Positions 23,593-32,894 of a stretch of DNA of 64,000 nt are shown here, one piece after another. Position 1 is the first letter of the stretch; the number at the start of each line of letters is the position of its first letter. Where the stretch lies: IMG/VR virus record IMGVR_UViG_3300005518_000002, positions 1 through 64,000 of that record; one strand, 5' to 3'. The stretch is from a virus. Both the position numbers and the translations under genes were made by a program. The notes below the pieces were generated by a model. It was not told where the DNA came from and did no database searches. It saw only the letters and a list, made by a program, of their open reading frames with translations.

Positions 23593-24291
23593 TCACGTCA
23601 GGGTGGTCGGGTTGCAGGCTTCGGTGGGCGGTGCCGTGGTGGTGATGTTCCACAGCCAGTGCTCCCCGGCGCCCAGCGTCTCGGACGTCGGGAGCCAGTT
23701 GGTACCGGTACCCGGTCCGTTCAGCCAGCCCGTGACCGCGGTGGTACTGCCTGCCCTCGTCTCGGACATGACCTGGAGCGTGGTCCGGCCGTTCTCGATG
23801 TCGTATCCGCCGAGCTTGCTGGAGCCGACGTTGGGCCAGGCGTTGTAGATATAGCGCTGCGCACCCGAGGCATCACAGGCACCGGAACCCGCGACCCGCT
23901 GCCAGACTTCGAGGGAGTACCGGTTGGTCGGCTGGCCCTCCGCGAAGGCGAAACCGGATCCGGTGACCCCCGCCGCGCCCACGGTGAGTTCACGGGCGCT
24001 GGTGATGTACGCCGTGCCCGTCGTGTTGATCTCACAGAAGTCGATCGTCAGCTGCATGCGCTTGAGGACGGGGTCGTCCTTCTGGTTCACGCAGACGCTG
24101 CCGTCGGCCGTCCTCTCGAAGAACTCCTCGCCGTCCTCGTACTGCGGCTCCATGGAGACCTTCACGAAGCCCTTGGACACGATGACCATGGACCCGGAAC
24201 CGGTCACCGGGTTGCCACAGGTGTCCAGCTTGACGATGCGGTAGTGCGTGCCCTTGATCGGGGTTGCACACGCGGAAACAGTTGCGACCAT
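23593..24291 (-). CDS. probable major tail protein, 232 aa
   Basis: The length, the beta-rich content and the opening MVATVSACATPIKGTHYRIVKLDT-like pattern fit major tail (tube) proteins of actinophages: a strand-rich N-terminal domain (FVKVSMEPQYEDGEEFFERT) then YITSARELTVGAAG and a C-terminal Ig-like end. The position is odd: tail tube genes normally lie directly upstream of the chaperones, but here about 6 kb of structural genes intervene. No other candidate of suitable type lies nearer. A head decoration protein is the alternative. Confidence 0.5.
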   Translation of the reverse strand: MVATVSACATPIKGTHYRIVKLDTCGNPVTGSGSMVIVSKGFVKVSMEPQYEDGEEFFERTADGSVCVNQKDDPVLKRMQLTIDFCEINTTGTAYITSARELTVGAAGVTGSGFAFAEGQPTNRYSLEVWQRVAGSGACDASGAQRYIYNAWPNVGSSKLGGYDIENGRTTLQVMSETRAGSTTAVTGWLNGPGTGTNWLPTSETLGAGEHWLWNITTTAPPTEACNPTTLT

Positions 24292-24301
24292 GATTCACCC
24301 C

Positions 24302-25189
24302 TTACGTGGGTACTCCGAGGTTGACGAGCGCCGCGATCAGGCAGCATTCGAAGCCGAGCACGTACGTGCGCTCAGCCAGCATGTGGACGGTGTTCTCCGC
24401 CCGGTTGAACGACTCGGCCAGCGTCGTGACGCGCATGTCGCTGCGGTAGCCGAACACCGCGCCGGTCGCGTAGATCCAGCTGGTCTGGTCCGCGGCCGCC
24501 GTGCCGATGGGTGAGGATCCGTCGTACCCGGTACCGACCACGACCAGATTGCCCGCCGCGGTGTGCAGGACGCCGTTGTCCTCCTCCACCAGATCCCACG
24601 CGACGAAGGTGGGCAGCGCCTCGGGAGCCATGTGGATGACTCCCTGACCGTGGTAGCAGTCGGCCAGGGAAGCCTCCACAGCACCGAGGGCATGGGCGGC
24701 GTCCCCGGTGGCTGCTACGGATGCGGCGGACTGGAGCGTGATGTTCTGCGGGTCCACCAGCTCTGTGCTGGAGGCCAGGTGGGGCCAGACGGTGGTGCGT
24801 CCGCCGGACGTCCCCGTCCATACGGCGCGCTCCACCCACCAGCCCTCCACCCGGGCCAGCGCGTCGGACGCGAGAGCATTGGTCTCCGCCTCGGTCCGGC
24901 CGACGGGCGAACAGGTGTACTCCGCGAACACCGTGAACGGCGTGGCTCCGCGGAACAGCTGGTCGACGTTGTCAGCCTTGTTCTCCGGTGCGGGCGGAAC
25001 AGCTCCGCCCGTACCCGTGACCGCGATGCACTCGTCGTAGGTGGTCGCACCTGCGTCGCAGCGCTCTTCCCAGGTGATCCCGTGCTGCCAGTGGGGATTG
25101 TCGATACCGGGCTTCTGCGCTGCGTCCCACAGGCCGTAAGGGAGCGGTGAGAAAGACGGGCCGCTGACGATCTGTCGTGCTCCGGCCAT
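24302..25189 (-). CDS. virion structural protein, 295 aa
   Basis: Alpha/beta protein with a central helix pair (TEAETNALASDALARVEGWWVERAV, a pattern of amphipathic Ala-rich helices) and a C-terminal strand set (DQTSWIYATGAVFGYRS, then AERTYVLGFECCLIAAL). The shape (spine-like helix plus flat sheet) is reminiscent of HK97-like capsid subunits, but a better major capsid candidate is next upstream. It may be an accessory or minor capsid protein. Several Cys are present. Confidence 0.6.
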   Translation of the reverse strand: MAGARQIVSGPSFSPLPYGLWDAAQKPGIDNPHWQHGITWEERCDAGATTYDECIAVTGTGGAVPPAPENKADNVDQLFRGATPFTVFAEYTCSPVGRTEAETNALASDALARVEGWWVERAVWTGTSGGRTTVWPHLASSTELVDPQNITLQSAASVAATGDAAHALGAVEASLADCYHGQGVIHMAPEALPTFVAWDLVEEDNGVLHTAAGNLVVVGTGYDGSSPIGTAAADQTSWIYATGAVFGYRSDMRVTTLAESFNRAENTVHMLAERTYVLGFECCLIAALVNLGVPT

Positions 25190-25202
25190 CGGTTACGCCT
25201 CC

Positions 25203-25484
25203 TCACACAATCGTGGTGTTGACCATGTAGCTGATGTAACCCGGACTCAGCGAACTCATTGACCAGGCCCAGAGCGCCGCCCCGGCTGCGAGTGGGAATG
25301 AGACGGGGCCGCTGTCCCCGGTCTGCACCAGGCGGCACCCGTGCTCGTTGTCGTTCGCAGACCCGATCTTCACGGAGTACTCGGACCAGAAGATCGTCAC
25401 CATGCGCGTCCCGAGCAGGGACGACGCGACGATCTGGACCGGCGTCGTCCCTTCGAGATATGCCTCTTCGGTGATCAGAGTCAC
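25203..25484 (-). CDS. hypothetical head-operon protein, 93 aa
   Basis: The GTG at 25484 is chosen because GGGAGG lies seven bases upstream; an in-frame start at 25556 would overlap the capsid gene by 38 bases. The product is beta-rich, with YLEGTTPVQIVASSLLG and IFWSEYSVKIGSA and a hydrophobic C-terminus. Probably a decoration or head-completion protein by position. Confidence 0.6.
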   Translation of the reverse strand: MTLITEEAYLEGTTPVQIVASSLLGTRMVTIFWSEYSVKIGSANDNEHGCRLVQTGDSGPVSFPLAAGAALWAWSMSSLSPGYISYMVNTTIV

Positions 25485-25518
25485 GCTGTCCTCCCTGCGG
25501 ATACGGATGAAGGGAGAA

Positions 25519-27327
25519 TCAGACGTGAGCACCGTTCGGCGTGGCAACCGCGCCACCGGCCTGGCCGGAGACGTTGAAGGCCACGGTGTACTTACGTGCG
25601 GCGTGGCCGACCAGAGCGATCAGGTGGCACTCCTCCGCCCACAGCGCGGTGTAGTCGTTCTCCGCGTTGAGGACCGAGTCCCTGATGACGCCCAGGTCGA
25701 GCTGGAGGCCGGTGCCGTGGAGGAACGTCCCCGCTGCGTACATGAGGAAGTTCACCGTGCCGGGCCACACGAGCTGGACCGTGCTGTTGCCGGGCTGGGA
25801 AGCGCCGCGCACCTGGTAGTCGTTGACCCACTGGACGCGGACGTTGCGCGCGGAGAAGAACGAGTCGATCTCTGCGTCGCTGACAGCCTGCTGGTTGGAG
25901 ACACCCTGCTTGAGGGCCAGGTCCGCCCGGATCACTTCCCGGATGTAGTACGGCATGATCACCTCAAGCACCGCATTGGTGCTCATGGCGAACCGGGCCC
26001 GGTAGTCCGTCGCAGCCAGGGCCACGGAGTTGTAGATCCTCGGGGCAGGGCCGTCGGTGGCAACGGCACCGATGGTGTTCGCACCACCGGCCGCAGTGTC
26101 CATCAGGCTGATCAGCCGCGCATTGATCGCGTGGGCGTAGGCCGCGCGCATCAGCCGGATGAAGTTCTGCGTCGACTCGGGGTACGCGTCGTCCGTCAGG
26201 TTGCCCGCGGTGAGGCTGAGGCCGTAGCACTCCAGCCGGACCTCGGAGAACGTGGGGCAGGGGACGCGCAGCGTCGGCTTGTTGACGGATCCGGTGACAG
26301 TGAGAATGTCGTCGGACTCGGTCCACAGCCACGGGTCGGTCGCGTTGCTCATCGGGAAGGCGAAGCCACCGAGACCGGAGGCCGCCGTAGCGCCGCCGCC
26401 CACGGACGCCTGGAAGAACACGTCGCCGATGGCCGGGGAGACCGGGAAGCGGATACCGCCACGGCTCACACCGACGGACGGAAGGTCGACCATTCCGTCT
26501 GCTTCGGCGATGTTGAAGAAGTTATACATGATCTCCGACGGCGCACACCATCCGCCACCGGCAACCAGCGCGTCCAGGTTGCTGGACTTCCCCTGGAGGA
26601 TGCTCTTCCAGAGCTCTTCCACCGTGGCGGGGTTGGTCCGCTCGTCGATGGTGTGCTCGAAGGTGTTGCGCACCGAGGCGACCAGGTGACGCGCGGCACC
26701 CCTGCCGTCGCGGGTGATCGGGATGGCGCGGGCCTTCTGCTGGAAGGCACTGCCGAGGGCTTCGATGGTGGGCAGGGCCTGGCCGGTGGCCACGCCGGGA
26801 ATGTCCACCGAGGCGGTGATGGCCGGTACGGCTCCGGGAACCTTGAGCGGCGGAGCCTGGTTACGGGTGGCGGACAGCGACGCCATCCGGCTCTTGACCT
26901 GCTCCATCTGCGGGCTGTTCTCCCCGAACAGCGCCATGGCGACACCCTGCGCGGTGGCCTGCGTCAGCTCCCCGAGGTTGATCTGTCCGCCGGGACCGGC
27001 GGCCGCAGCGGCGGTGGCAGTCTCGCCGCCTTCACCCGTTCCGTCGCCGTGCACCCGGCCGCGGAGATCCTGCATACGGCGCTCTGCCGCCAGGCGCTCC
27101 GTCTCGGCCTTCCGGCTGGCGCGGTCCTCACGCACCTGGAGCTCGGCCCGGATACGGTCGAGGCTTTCGGTGATGGTGGCGGAGTAGGTCAGGGCTTCGG
27201 CCGTGAACTCCCCTGCCTGCTCGATCCGGTCGAATTCAGCGACGGCCTGGTCCTGGAGTGCTGCCAGATCGGCATCACTGACCAGGGAGAGGTCGTCGGG
27301 TGCGTGGAAAAGCTCAGGCTCCGGCAC
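25519..27327 (-). CDS. major capsid protein with N-terminal scaffold-like region
   Basis: 602 residues with GTG start preceded by GGAGGTTATC. Residues 1-110 are a charged coiled coil (LAALQDQAVAEFDRIEQAG, then RASRKAETERLAAERRMQD) like the delta/scaffold domain of HK97-fold capsids that the protease removes. After a Gly/Ala-rich linker and AVPAITASVDIPGVATGQAL, the remainder has HK97-type capsid features: a long helix with PATVEELWKSILQGKSS and a strand-rich end. The adjacent protease and portal upstream support this. The gene is the longest and most central of the head block. Confidence 0.88.
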   Translation of the reverse strand: MPEPELFHAPDDLSLVSDADLAALQDQAVAEFDRIEQAGEFTAEALTYSATITESLDRIRAELQVREDRASRKAETERLAAERRMQDLRGRVHGDGTGEGGETATAAAAAGPGGQINLGELTQATAQGVAMALFGENSPQMEQVKSRMASLSATRNQAPPLKVPGAVPAITASVDIPGVATGQALPTIEALGSAFQQKARAIPITRDGRGAARHLVASVRNTFEHTIDERTNPATVEELWKSILQGKSSNLDALVAGGGWCAPSEIMYNFFNIAEADGMVDLPSVGVSRGGIRFPVSPAIGDVFFQASVGGGATAASGLGGFAFPMSNATDPWLWTESDDILTVTGSVNKPTLRVPCPTFSEVRLECYGLSLTAGNLTDDAYPESTQNFIRLMRAAYAHAINARLISLMDTAAGGANTIGAVATDGPAPRIYNSVALAATDYRARFAMSTNAVLEVIMPYYIREVIRADLALKQGVSNQQAVSDAEIDSFFSARNVRVQWVNDYQVRGASQPGNSTVQLVWPGTVNFLMYAAGTFLHGTGLQLDLGVIRDSVLNAENDYTALWAEECHLIALVGHAARKYTVAFNVSGQAGGAVATPNGAHV

Positions 27328-27388
27328 GATAACCTCCGACGGCTGGCCAGAATGATCTGTGTGTCAGCCGGAAGATAGCATCAGAAAA

Positions 27389-27426
27389 CCGATTCACCAA
27401 AGATCGAATTCTCTTTGGTGAATCGG
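27389..27426. promoter_or_regulatory. 15-bp palindromic site upstream of the capsid gene
   Basis: A perfect inverted repeat (27389-27403 with 27412-27426) surrounds TCGAATTC. The arm begins with a 13-mer, CCGATTCACCAAA, found again at 38535-38547 upstream of the secreted Rpf-type gene. It lies 62 bases before the capsid GTG, so it could be an operator, an mRNA hairpin that protects or processes the capsid message, or a terminator. AT-rich arms argue against a plain terminator. Confidence 0.55.
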
Positions 27427-27447
27427 CTAAATGAATGCTGGACACTG

Positions 27448-27510
27448 TCAGGTCAGCGATTCAGGCTCCGGTACCGGCGGCGGAGGCGCAGGCTTGTTGC
27501 AGCCGCACAT
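27448..27510 (-). CDS. Pro-rich mini protein, 20 aa
   Basis: A very short frame between the protease and capsid genes: ATG at 27510 with GAGGGG about eight bases upstream, product MCGCNKPAPPPPVPEPESLT. The two N-terminal Cys and the poly-Pro run look selected rather than random. It lies five bases after the protease stop. Could be a translated spacer or a bound capsid peptide. Confidence 0.45.
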   Translation of the reverse strand: MCGCNKPAPPPPVPEPESLT

Positions 27511-27515
27511 GATGA

Positions 27516-30500
27516 TCACCCCTCTCCGTGGACGCGACGGCGCATGATGTCCATCACCCGAGCGTATGCCCATTTGTCGAGCTGATCCTCCCGGACCTGG
27601 TTGGACAGGTGCGGGATGCCGCTGGCCACCAGGGCGAACTGGGATCCGGCCTTGACCGAGGTGCGCAGCTTCGGCACAGGGAAGCCCGGAGTGTTCACGG
27701 CCAGCAGGCCCACCAGGCGGAGCTGTCCGCCGATCCTGCGCCAGTCTCCGGAGACCTGTCCGGCACCGCGGAGCTCGTGCACACGGCTGCTGTCCGCGCC
27801 GGGGCGCACCGCACCGGCCACCCAGATCCCGTGAGCGTCGTTGCCGACCACGACGTCCGCCACGGCGGCACCCGTGTTGTCGTAGTGGTCGCTGGCAGCG
27901 TGAGCGTTGTAGCTGATCGGGGCGTGCCCCGTACCCACGGTGATCTGACCGACGGACACCCGGGAGTCGTCCGCACAGACGATCTCGCCCGTCATGAAGT
28001 ACGGGTGGTCCTCCTCGTGCGGCGGGGTGACGCACACTCCGGCCTGACCGATGTGGCAGGTACCCCACAGGGCGGCATGACCGTAAACGCGCCCCTCGTT
28101 GTCCACGGTGATTCCTGTGGGCACGGAGAGGGCAGGATCCTGGAACCAGGTCACGGGGGGAGCCCAGCCGGAACCGCTGGCGCGCAGGACCGGACCGGTG
28201 AACACGGGCCGCGGAGTACGGGAAGCGCGCAGTGCGCCGATGCGCTCACCCCCGGCAAGCACGGCTCCCTCTTCATCGAGCAGGGCAATGTACGCCTCAG
28301 CGAAGGCGGGGATGTCCACCACCGTGGCTGCACGGATGCGTCCCCGGTGGAACACGATCTTCTCGGGGGACGCGAACAGCATCTCGAACAGATCGGCTTC
28401 CTCCCCGCCCTCCCCGTCCGGCATGTCCGGCCAGACGAGCTCCATGTCCGCGTCCTTGATCGAGTCGACGTCTACCGAGACACCGCGGAGGAACTGACCC
28501 TTGATCTTGTCGTGGACGCGCTGGCCGTCCTCGTCACCCAGGTCGAGCAGGCCCTCTCCCATGACCAGGCTGCCCTCACGCCAGATCTTGGTGATGTTGC
28601 CGACGTTGACCGCCACGGTGTGCGGCTCCCCGCCGTGACTGTCCTCCTTGTTCCAGCGCAGGGGGAGGGGGAGGTCTGCCCAGGTGAGGGAGTCGGTGTC
28701 GAACTCGCGTCCGTCGCCGGTCTCGATGCCCTCCACGGTGAGGGGCCCGCGCCAGGGGGCCGTCTTGCCTTCCAGCTCAACGGGTCCTGAGGTGAGCTCC
28801 TGCTCCGCCTCGGTAACGACGACTCCCGCCTCCTCCCCGTACTTGTTTTCCTTGATCCTCTTGTCCTTCTTCGTGCCCTCGCTCGGCTTGGCTCCCAGGT
28901 CGGCTTCGGTTGTCATTTCACCGCTCGATTCCGCCGCGTAGAGAGCGGCAAGCTGATCATTCGCTTCCTGTTCCGAGGCATGGCATCCGGCAACGCTGCC
29001 GTCCGAATCCTTGACTACCGCCCAGGGCTCAGAGGACGGGCATCCGGAATGTCCCTGCACCGTGTGCCACGGCATGGTTCCCTCCTCCACCAGGGCTTCG
29101 GTCGCGCTCATGATGCCACCGTCGGCCGTTACCGAGTCGTCCAGACCACCCCACACGGCCAGGAGCGTGCCCCGGCAGCGGGATCCGCCCTGGCATTTTG
29201 CGTAGCCCGATCCGCCGCTGGGGTACGCCTCCATCGCATCCTGGCGGGAGACGAACTCCATGCCGTCGATGCTGATGCAGGGCTTGCAGGTGTTCTTGTC
29301 CAGCGCTTCCGACGCGACGTACTGACCCAGCGGGGCAACCATGAGCACGGCCATGCGTCCGGTGTTCTGCGCGCCGGTCATCGCGGCACCGATGGCCTCC
29401 TCGTCCGAAGCGTCGGACAGCTCGTCCAGAGCACCGTCCACGTCGTCCGCCAGCTCCTCGCTGTCCCGGCCGGAGCCGAACAGGGCTGCCAGACGCGAAC
29501 GGGCCGACTGAACCAGCCGGTTGCCCATGATGCTGGCGCGCATGGAAGCGACACCCCGCAGGATGTCCGAACCCGAGAGTGCGGCAGTCAGACTGTCCAG
29601 GGTCCACTCCGGAACCGTGACCCCCTGCTCCTCGGCCTCCCGCTGCTGTGCTTCACCGGCCTGCTGAGCGAGCAGCAGCATGCGGTGGTACAGGGTCTCG
29701 GCCGCTGCCGTGGTGTCCACGGAGATCTGCGGCGAGATCCCCCCGGCCGAAGTGATCTGCTGCCGGATCTCCCTGCGCCATGAGAGCTTGACCTCCTGCC
29801 AGCTGCTCAGTGCATCAGCGACCGCTTCGGTCCAGTCCTTCTGGTGAGCGGCGAAGTCCCAGCGGCTGGCCTCCTCCAGAGGCGTCAGATTGCGCCTGAG
29901 GGGAGCGGCAGCAGCTGTCAGAGCGGCCGTCAGGGGAATGTCGGTGTCTTCGTCGGCGAAGCTGATGCGGATGCGGTCGAACGTCACCTCCCCCAGCCTC
30001 TTCTCCAGCTCCTTGGCCAGGGTGAGGTCCCCGGTGTACGCCGCGCAGATGTGCGCGACCCAGGGGGTGTGCTGCGCGGGCAGGGTAGGGTGGTTGTGCA
30101 TGTACTCCAGTGCCTCGGTGGCCAGAATGTGGGCGAAGGAGAGGCTGCCTCCCAGCTGTACGGCTGGCTCAGGTTCTGCGTCGCCCACCGACCACACCCA
30201 GCTGGGTGACTCCCCGCCAGCGTTCCAGTGGGAGACGCCGAACACCTTGGCACTGACAGGGCCGTCCAGCTCCTGAGCGAGCATGGTCATGCTGGAGATG
30301 AGCTCCTGGCGCTGCTCCGGCGTCCAGAGCTCCGCATCATCACCCACGAAGAACAGGGTGCAGTGCAGATCTTCAGCCTTCTCCCCGCCCTTGATCGCCA
30401 GACGCTTCGCGTCGGCCACTGTCGGCATGAGCGCGATCATGCAGCCGGACAGATGACTGCTGTCACTCGCCATCGTCACCCGGCGCCCGTGGGCCTTCTG

Positions 30501-30551
30501 GACGTGCTGGCCACGGCGGTGCATGGCCACTCGGTGATCAGAGCCGTGCAT
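27516..30551 (-). CDS. fusion: 2H phosphoesterase-like + MuF-like + capsid maturation protease
   Basis: 1,011 residues from the ATG at 30551 (GAGGA six bases upstream; an ATG two codons earlier is possible). Residues about 27-200 carry a LigT/2H-like module with HCTLFFVGD and a second motif HICAAYTGD (HIC instead of HxT). Residues about 220-480 are helical and MuF-like, ending near CKPCISIDGMEF. The C-terminal part has the actinophage capsid protease: FLRGVSVDVDS, then VYGHAALWGTCHIG, TGHAPISYN and HYDNTGAAVADVV. It should cleave scaffold and capsid during head maturation. It overlaps the portal 3' end by 14 bases. The 2H module is unusual in a virion protease. Confidence 0.85.
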   Translation of the reverse strand: MHGSDHRVAMHRRGQHVQKAHGRRVTMASDSSHLSGCMIALMPTVADAKRLAIKGGEKAEDLHCTLFFVGDDAELWTPEQRQELISSMTMLAQELDGPVSAKVFGVSHWNAGGESPSWVWSVGDAEPEPAVQLGGSLSFAHILATEALEYMHNHPTLPAQHTPWVAHICAAYTGDLTLAKELEKRLGEVTFDRIRISFADEDTDIPLTAALTAAAAPLRRNLTPLEEASRWDFAAHQKDWTEAVADALSSWQEVKLSWRREIRQQITSAGGISPQISVDTTAAAETLYHRMLLLAQQAGEAQQREAEEQGVTVPEWTLDSLTAALSGSDILRGVASMRASIMGNRLVQSARSRLAALFGSGRDSEELADDVDGALDELSDASDEEAIGAAMTGAQNTGRMAVLMVAPLGQYVASEALDKNTCKPCISIDGMEFVSRQDAMEAYPSGGSGYAKCQGGSRCRGTLLAVWGGLDDSVTADGGIMSATEALVEEGTMPWHTVQGHSGCPSSEPWAVVKDSDGSVAGCHASEQEANDQLAALYAAESSGEMTTEADLGAKPSEGTKKDKRIKENKYGEEAGVVVTEAEQELTSGPVELEGKTAPWRGPLTVEGIETGDGREFDTDSLTWADLPLPLRWNKEDSHGGEPHTVAVNVGNITKIWREGSLVMGEGLLDLGDEDGQRVHDKIKGQFLRGVSVDVDSIKDADMELVWPDMPDGEGGEEADLFEMLFASPEKIVFHRGRIRAATVVDIPAFAEAYIALLDEEGAVLAGGERIGALRASRTPRPVFTGPVLRASGSGWAPPVTWFQDPALSVPTGITVDNEGRVYGHAALWGTCHIGQAGVCVTPPHEEDHPYFMTGEIVCADDSRVSVGQITVGTGHAPISYNAHAASDHYDNTGAAVADVVVGNDAHGIWVAGAVRPGADSSRVHELRGAGQVSGDWRRIGGQLRLVGLLAVNTPGFPVPKLRTSVKAGSQFALVASGIPHLSNQVREDQLDKWAYARVMDIMRRRVHGEG

Positions 30552-32343
30552 GACCATTCCTCACCGGCAGCAGATTGGTGCTGATCATCTTGCTGGTGTC
30601 CTGGTAGGGAGAGGGGCCGTCGATCTTCAGCAGGCCGAAGGCGTCCAGATGGCAGACGTAGGCACCGCTGGTACCGGGTACGGCCTGTGGCGCTGCCGTT
30701 CTGATCGCGTAGGTGAACGGACAGCTGTAGACGTGTCCGGTGCACACCTCGGGATGCAGGAGGTCCCATCTGCTGCCCGCGGTGAACTTGAGCACGTGCT
30801 GTGTGGCTGCCTGCCGGGACATGCGCTCCGTGCGTGCGGCGGCCGCCTTGGGAACCGCCTCCTCGGGCGGCGACGGAGGACCGTGCGCCTCGGGCGGGCC
30901 GCCCTCCTCCCCCGGCGGTGGCTTGCCGGTACCGGAGGGCGGCTGGGACGCCTTCGGTGCGGTGAGCAGGGGATCGAGCACCTTCTTACCGGTGAGCGCG
31001 TCCAGCGCAGCAGGCCCGGCGCCCGGCACCGTACGAACCATGATCTTGAGGCCGATGGCCTCCAGCTCCTCTTCGGTCGGAGCGTCGTCCTCGTCGAACC
31101 CGACTTCCCGGCGCAGCGCTGCACCGGACAGCTCCATGCGGTCGTACGCGTCCTTGGCGTTCTCGCTGCGGTCGGGGCGCAGGGCCAGTTCGCTCATGTC
31201 GTACCAGACGACCCACTGCCCGGCGTCAGTGGCGCCGCTGGCAGCCAGTCGCGGCTGGAGGTACCCCCGGGTGAGGGAGTCGCAGATGAGCTCCGCCACG
31301 GGAGCGATGTGCGTCTTGAGCGCCCCTTCCTCCAGCTGCCAGGCACCCCAGTGATTGACGTCGCCCATGCCGAGCAGGATCTCCGCGGGCATGTCGAGTT
31401 TGGTCGCCAGACGCTTGATCGCGGAATCCCGCTTCTCAATGATCTTCTCGTCGGCCTGGAGTGTGAAGTCGACGTGGCGGAACTCCTTCAGCACCTCGGC
31501 CGGTCCCGTGATCGGAATGGGGATGACGGCGGAGGCAGAGCCGGGGTTCTTGATCGCCTCAGAAGCGATCTCGATGAACTCCAGCATGAAGGGGTTCGGT
31601 TCGTCCAGGAACTCCTCGCGCACCGGGAAGTCGATTTCACTGGGTACGAGGACGACTCCCGCAGACGCCAGTCGGCTCAGGTAGTCCGCCTGAATCTTCC
31701 GGTTGACCAGCTCCAGCTCCCGCAGAACCTCCCGGGCGCTGCGCGCCGGGGAATCGGCCAGGTGGTAGAACCGGTCGTCCGGCCGCCAGATGCGCACGAC
31801 CAGGCTGTCCGGACCGAGCTTGCGCCAGTCGCGGCCTGCGTTGACGGACTCCTCGTCCATGACGAAGAACGTGCCGGACTCGGCCCTGATCTCATCGACG
31901 GAGCGGATCATCCACCTCTCCGTACCGTCGGTGGTCTCACCCACCAGGTAGCCCTCACCGGGGACGGAGAGGTGGACAGTGGCCCGCTTCAGGATCTGGG
32001 ACTGCCCGCCCACGCCTCCGCCGAGCATCATCATCAGCTCGGCCGCGGGGCCCTTCATCTCGATCTCCGGCTCATCTGCGTCCGGCTGGAGCTTCGCCGC
32101 GCGCAGCCGGACACGGGAGAGCATGTTGGAGAGCCACCACACCCCGAAGTTGAACTCCCCCACGGTGGTGTAGTACCGCCACAGCTCGTCCTGCCACGAC
32201 TCGGTATGGCGCAGAAGCTGATCGCGGGCACCCTTGGCCTGTGTGGCTGCGGCGGTGAGGGCGGGAGGCGCAGAAGCCGTCAGGGCGGCCGGAACGGAAT
32301 CCTTGGGCGGGGTGCGCTGGAGCCGGGGGATCCTCCATACCAT
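30538..32343 (-). CDS. portal protein, 601 aa
   Basis: Length, position before the MuF/protease gene, and sequence fit actinophage portal proteins: an N-terminal helix, a wing with FGVWWLSNMLSRVRLRA, a beta clip, a stem/crown helix containing DKIIEKRDSAIKRLATKLDM-like charged pattern, MPAEILLGMGDVNHWGAW (portal-conserved), then a charged Pro/Gly-rich C-terminus. It forms the dodecameric DNA channel. The ATG at 32343 has GGAGG seven bases upstream. It begins the head operon. Confidence 0.9.
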   Translation of the reverse strand: MVWRIPRLQRTPPKDSVPAALTASAPPALTAAATQAKGARDQLLRHTESWQDELWRYYTTVGEFNFGVWWLSNMLSRVRLRAAKLQPDADEPEIEMKGPAAELMMMLGGGVGGQSQILKRATVHLSVPGEGYLVGETTDGTERWMIRSVDEIRAESGTFFVMDEESVNAGRDWRKLGPDSLVVRIWRPDDRFYHLADSPARSAREVLRELELVNRKIQADYLSRLASAGVVLVPSEIDFPVREEFLDEPNPFMLEFIEIASEAIKNPGSASAVIPIPITGPAEVLKEFRHVDFTLQADEKIIEKRDSAIKRLATKLDMPAEILLGMGDVNHWGAWQLEEGALKTHIAPVAELICDSLTRGYLQPRLAASGATDAGQWVVWYDMSELALRPDRSENAKDAYDRMELSGAALRREVGFDEDDAPTEEELEAIGLKIMVRTVPGAGPAALDALTGKKVLDPLLTAPKASQPPSGTGKPPPGEEGGPPEAHGPPSPPEEAVPKAAAARTERMSRQAATQHVLKFTAGSRWDLLHPEVCTGHVYSCPFTYAIRTAAPQAVPGTSGAYVCHLDAFGLLKIDGPSPYQDTSKMISTNLLPVRNGHARL

Positions 32344-32492
32344 GGCACGCCTCCGATCATGAGGTCGTGCTCATGGTAGCCGCTGGCCTGCGGATGACCA
32401 TTCCCGCAGCACGAAGGCCCCCCGCTGTCCATACGAGGGGCCCTCTGTGCACGCTTCGGCATACCCACCCGAGAAGCACGTTCAGTGTGCCT

Positions 32493-32498
32493 TACGCT
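32493..32498 (+). promoter_or_regulatory. possible leaderless promoter (-10 TACGCT)
   Basis: TACGCT (TANNNT type) lies six bases before the ATG at 32505, and no ribosome site precedes that ATG. This is the arrangement of leaderless actinobacterial genes, where transcription starts at the start codon. No clear -35 is visible. The gap 32344-32504 otherwise shows only a weak 6-bp hairpin (32416-32442). Confidence 0.35.
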
Positions 32499-32504
32499 CG
32501 CCAC

Positions 32505-32894
32505 ATGTCCAAAGCCCGATGGACCCTCGGCACGCTCAAAGCGCTGATGGACGAGCGCGACACCCGTTACCAGCAGCGCTACGACGCTCAGCAGAAGGCT
32601 CTTGACGCTGCGCTGCTGGCGGCGAAAGAGGCCGTACAGGCAGCGCTGCTGGCAGCGAAGGAAGCCGTACTGAAGGCGGAGCTCTCGGCCGACAAACGTC
32701 TCGAACTGCTGAACGAACTGCGAACCGGAGTTGCCACCACGGAGCAGCTGGAGGCGCTGGACAAGGTCGTCACGAGCCTTTCCAAACGGCTCGACCTGAC
32801 CGAGGGGCGCAGCATGGGCAGAGGGGCGACGTGGGGATACCTGGTAGCGGGAATCAGTCTGCTGACCGCGGTACTCGCCTTCCTGCTCCGTTGA
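32505..32894 (+). CDS. membrane-anchored coiled-coil protein, + strand island, 129 aa
   Basis: The only + strand gene between 6.6 and 52.5 kb. Residues 15-85 are an Ala/Lys/Glu-rich coiled coil with two copies of ALLAAKEAV, and residues 106-128 are one transmembrane helix ending LLR. Its stop abuts the stop of the convergent neighbour (32894/32895). It looks like a moron-type gene with its own promoter, possibly a superinfection or membrane-stress function. The absence of a ribosome site and TACGCT at -10 suggest leaderless expression. Confidence 0.72.
   Translation: MSKARWTLGTLKALMDERDTRYQQRYDAQQKALDAALLAAKEAVQAALLAAKEAVLKAELSADKRLELLNELRTGVATTEQLEALDKVVTSLSKRLDLTEGRSMGRGATWGYLVAGISLLTAVLAFLLR

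Noticed and set aside
25348-27378. A 676-codon + strand frame
   Set aside because: Antisense to the capsid gene; composition typical of GC-rich shadows.
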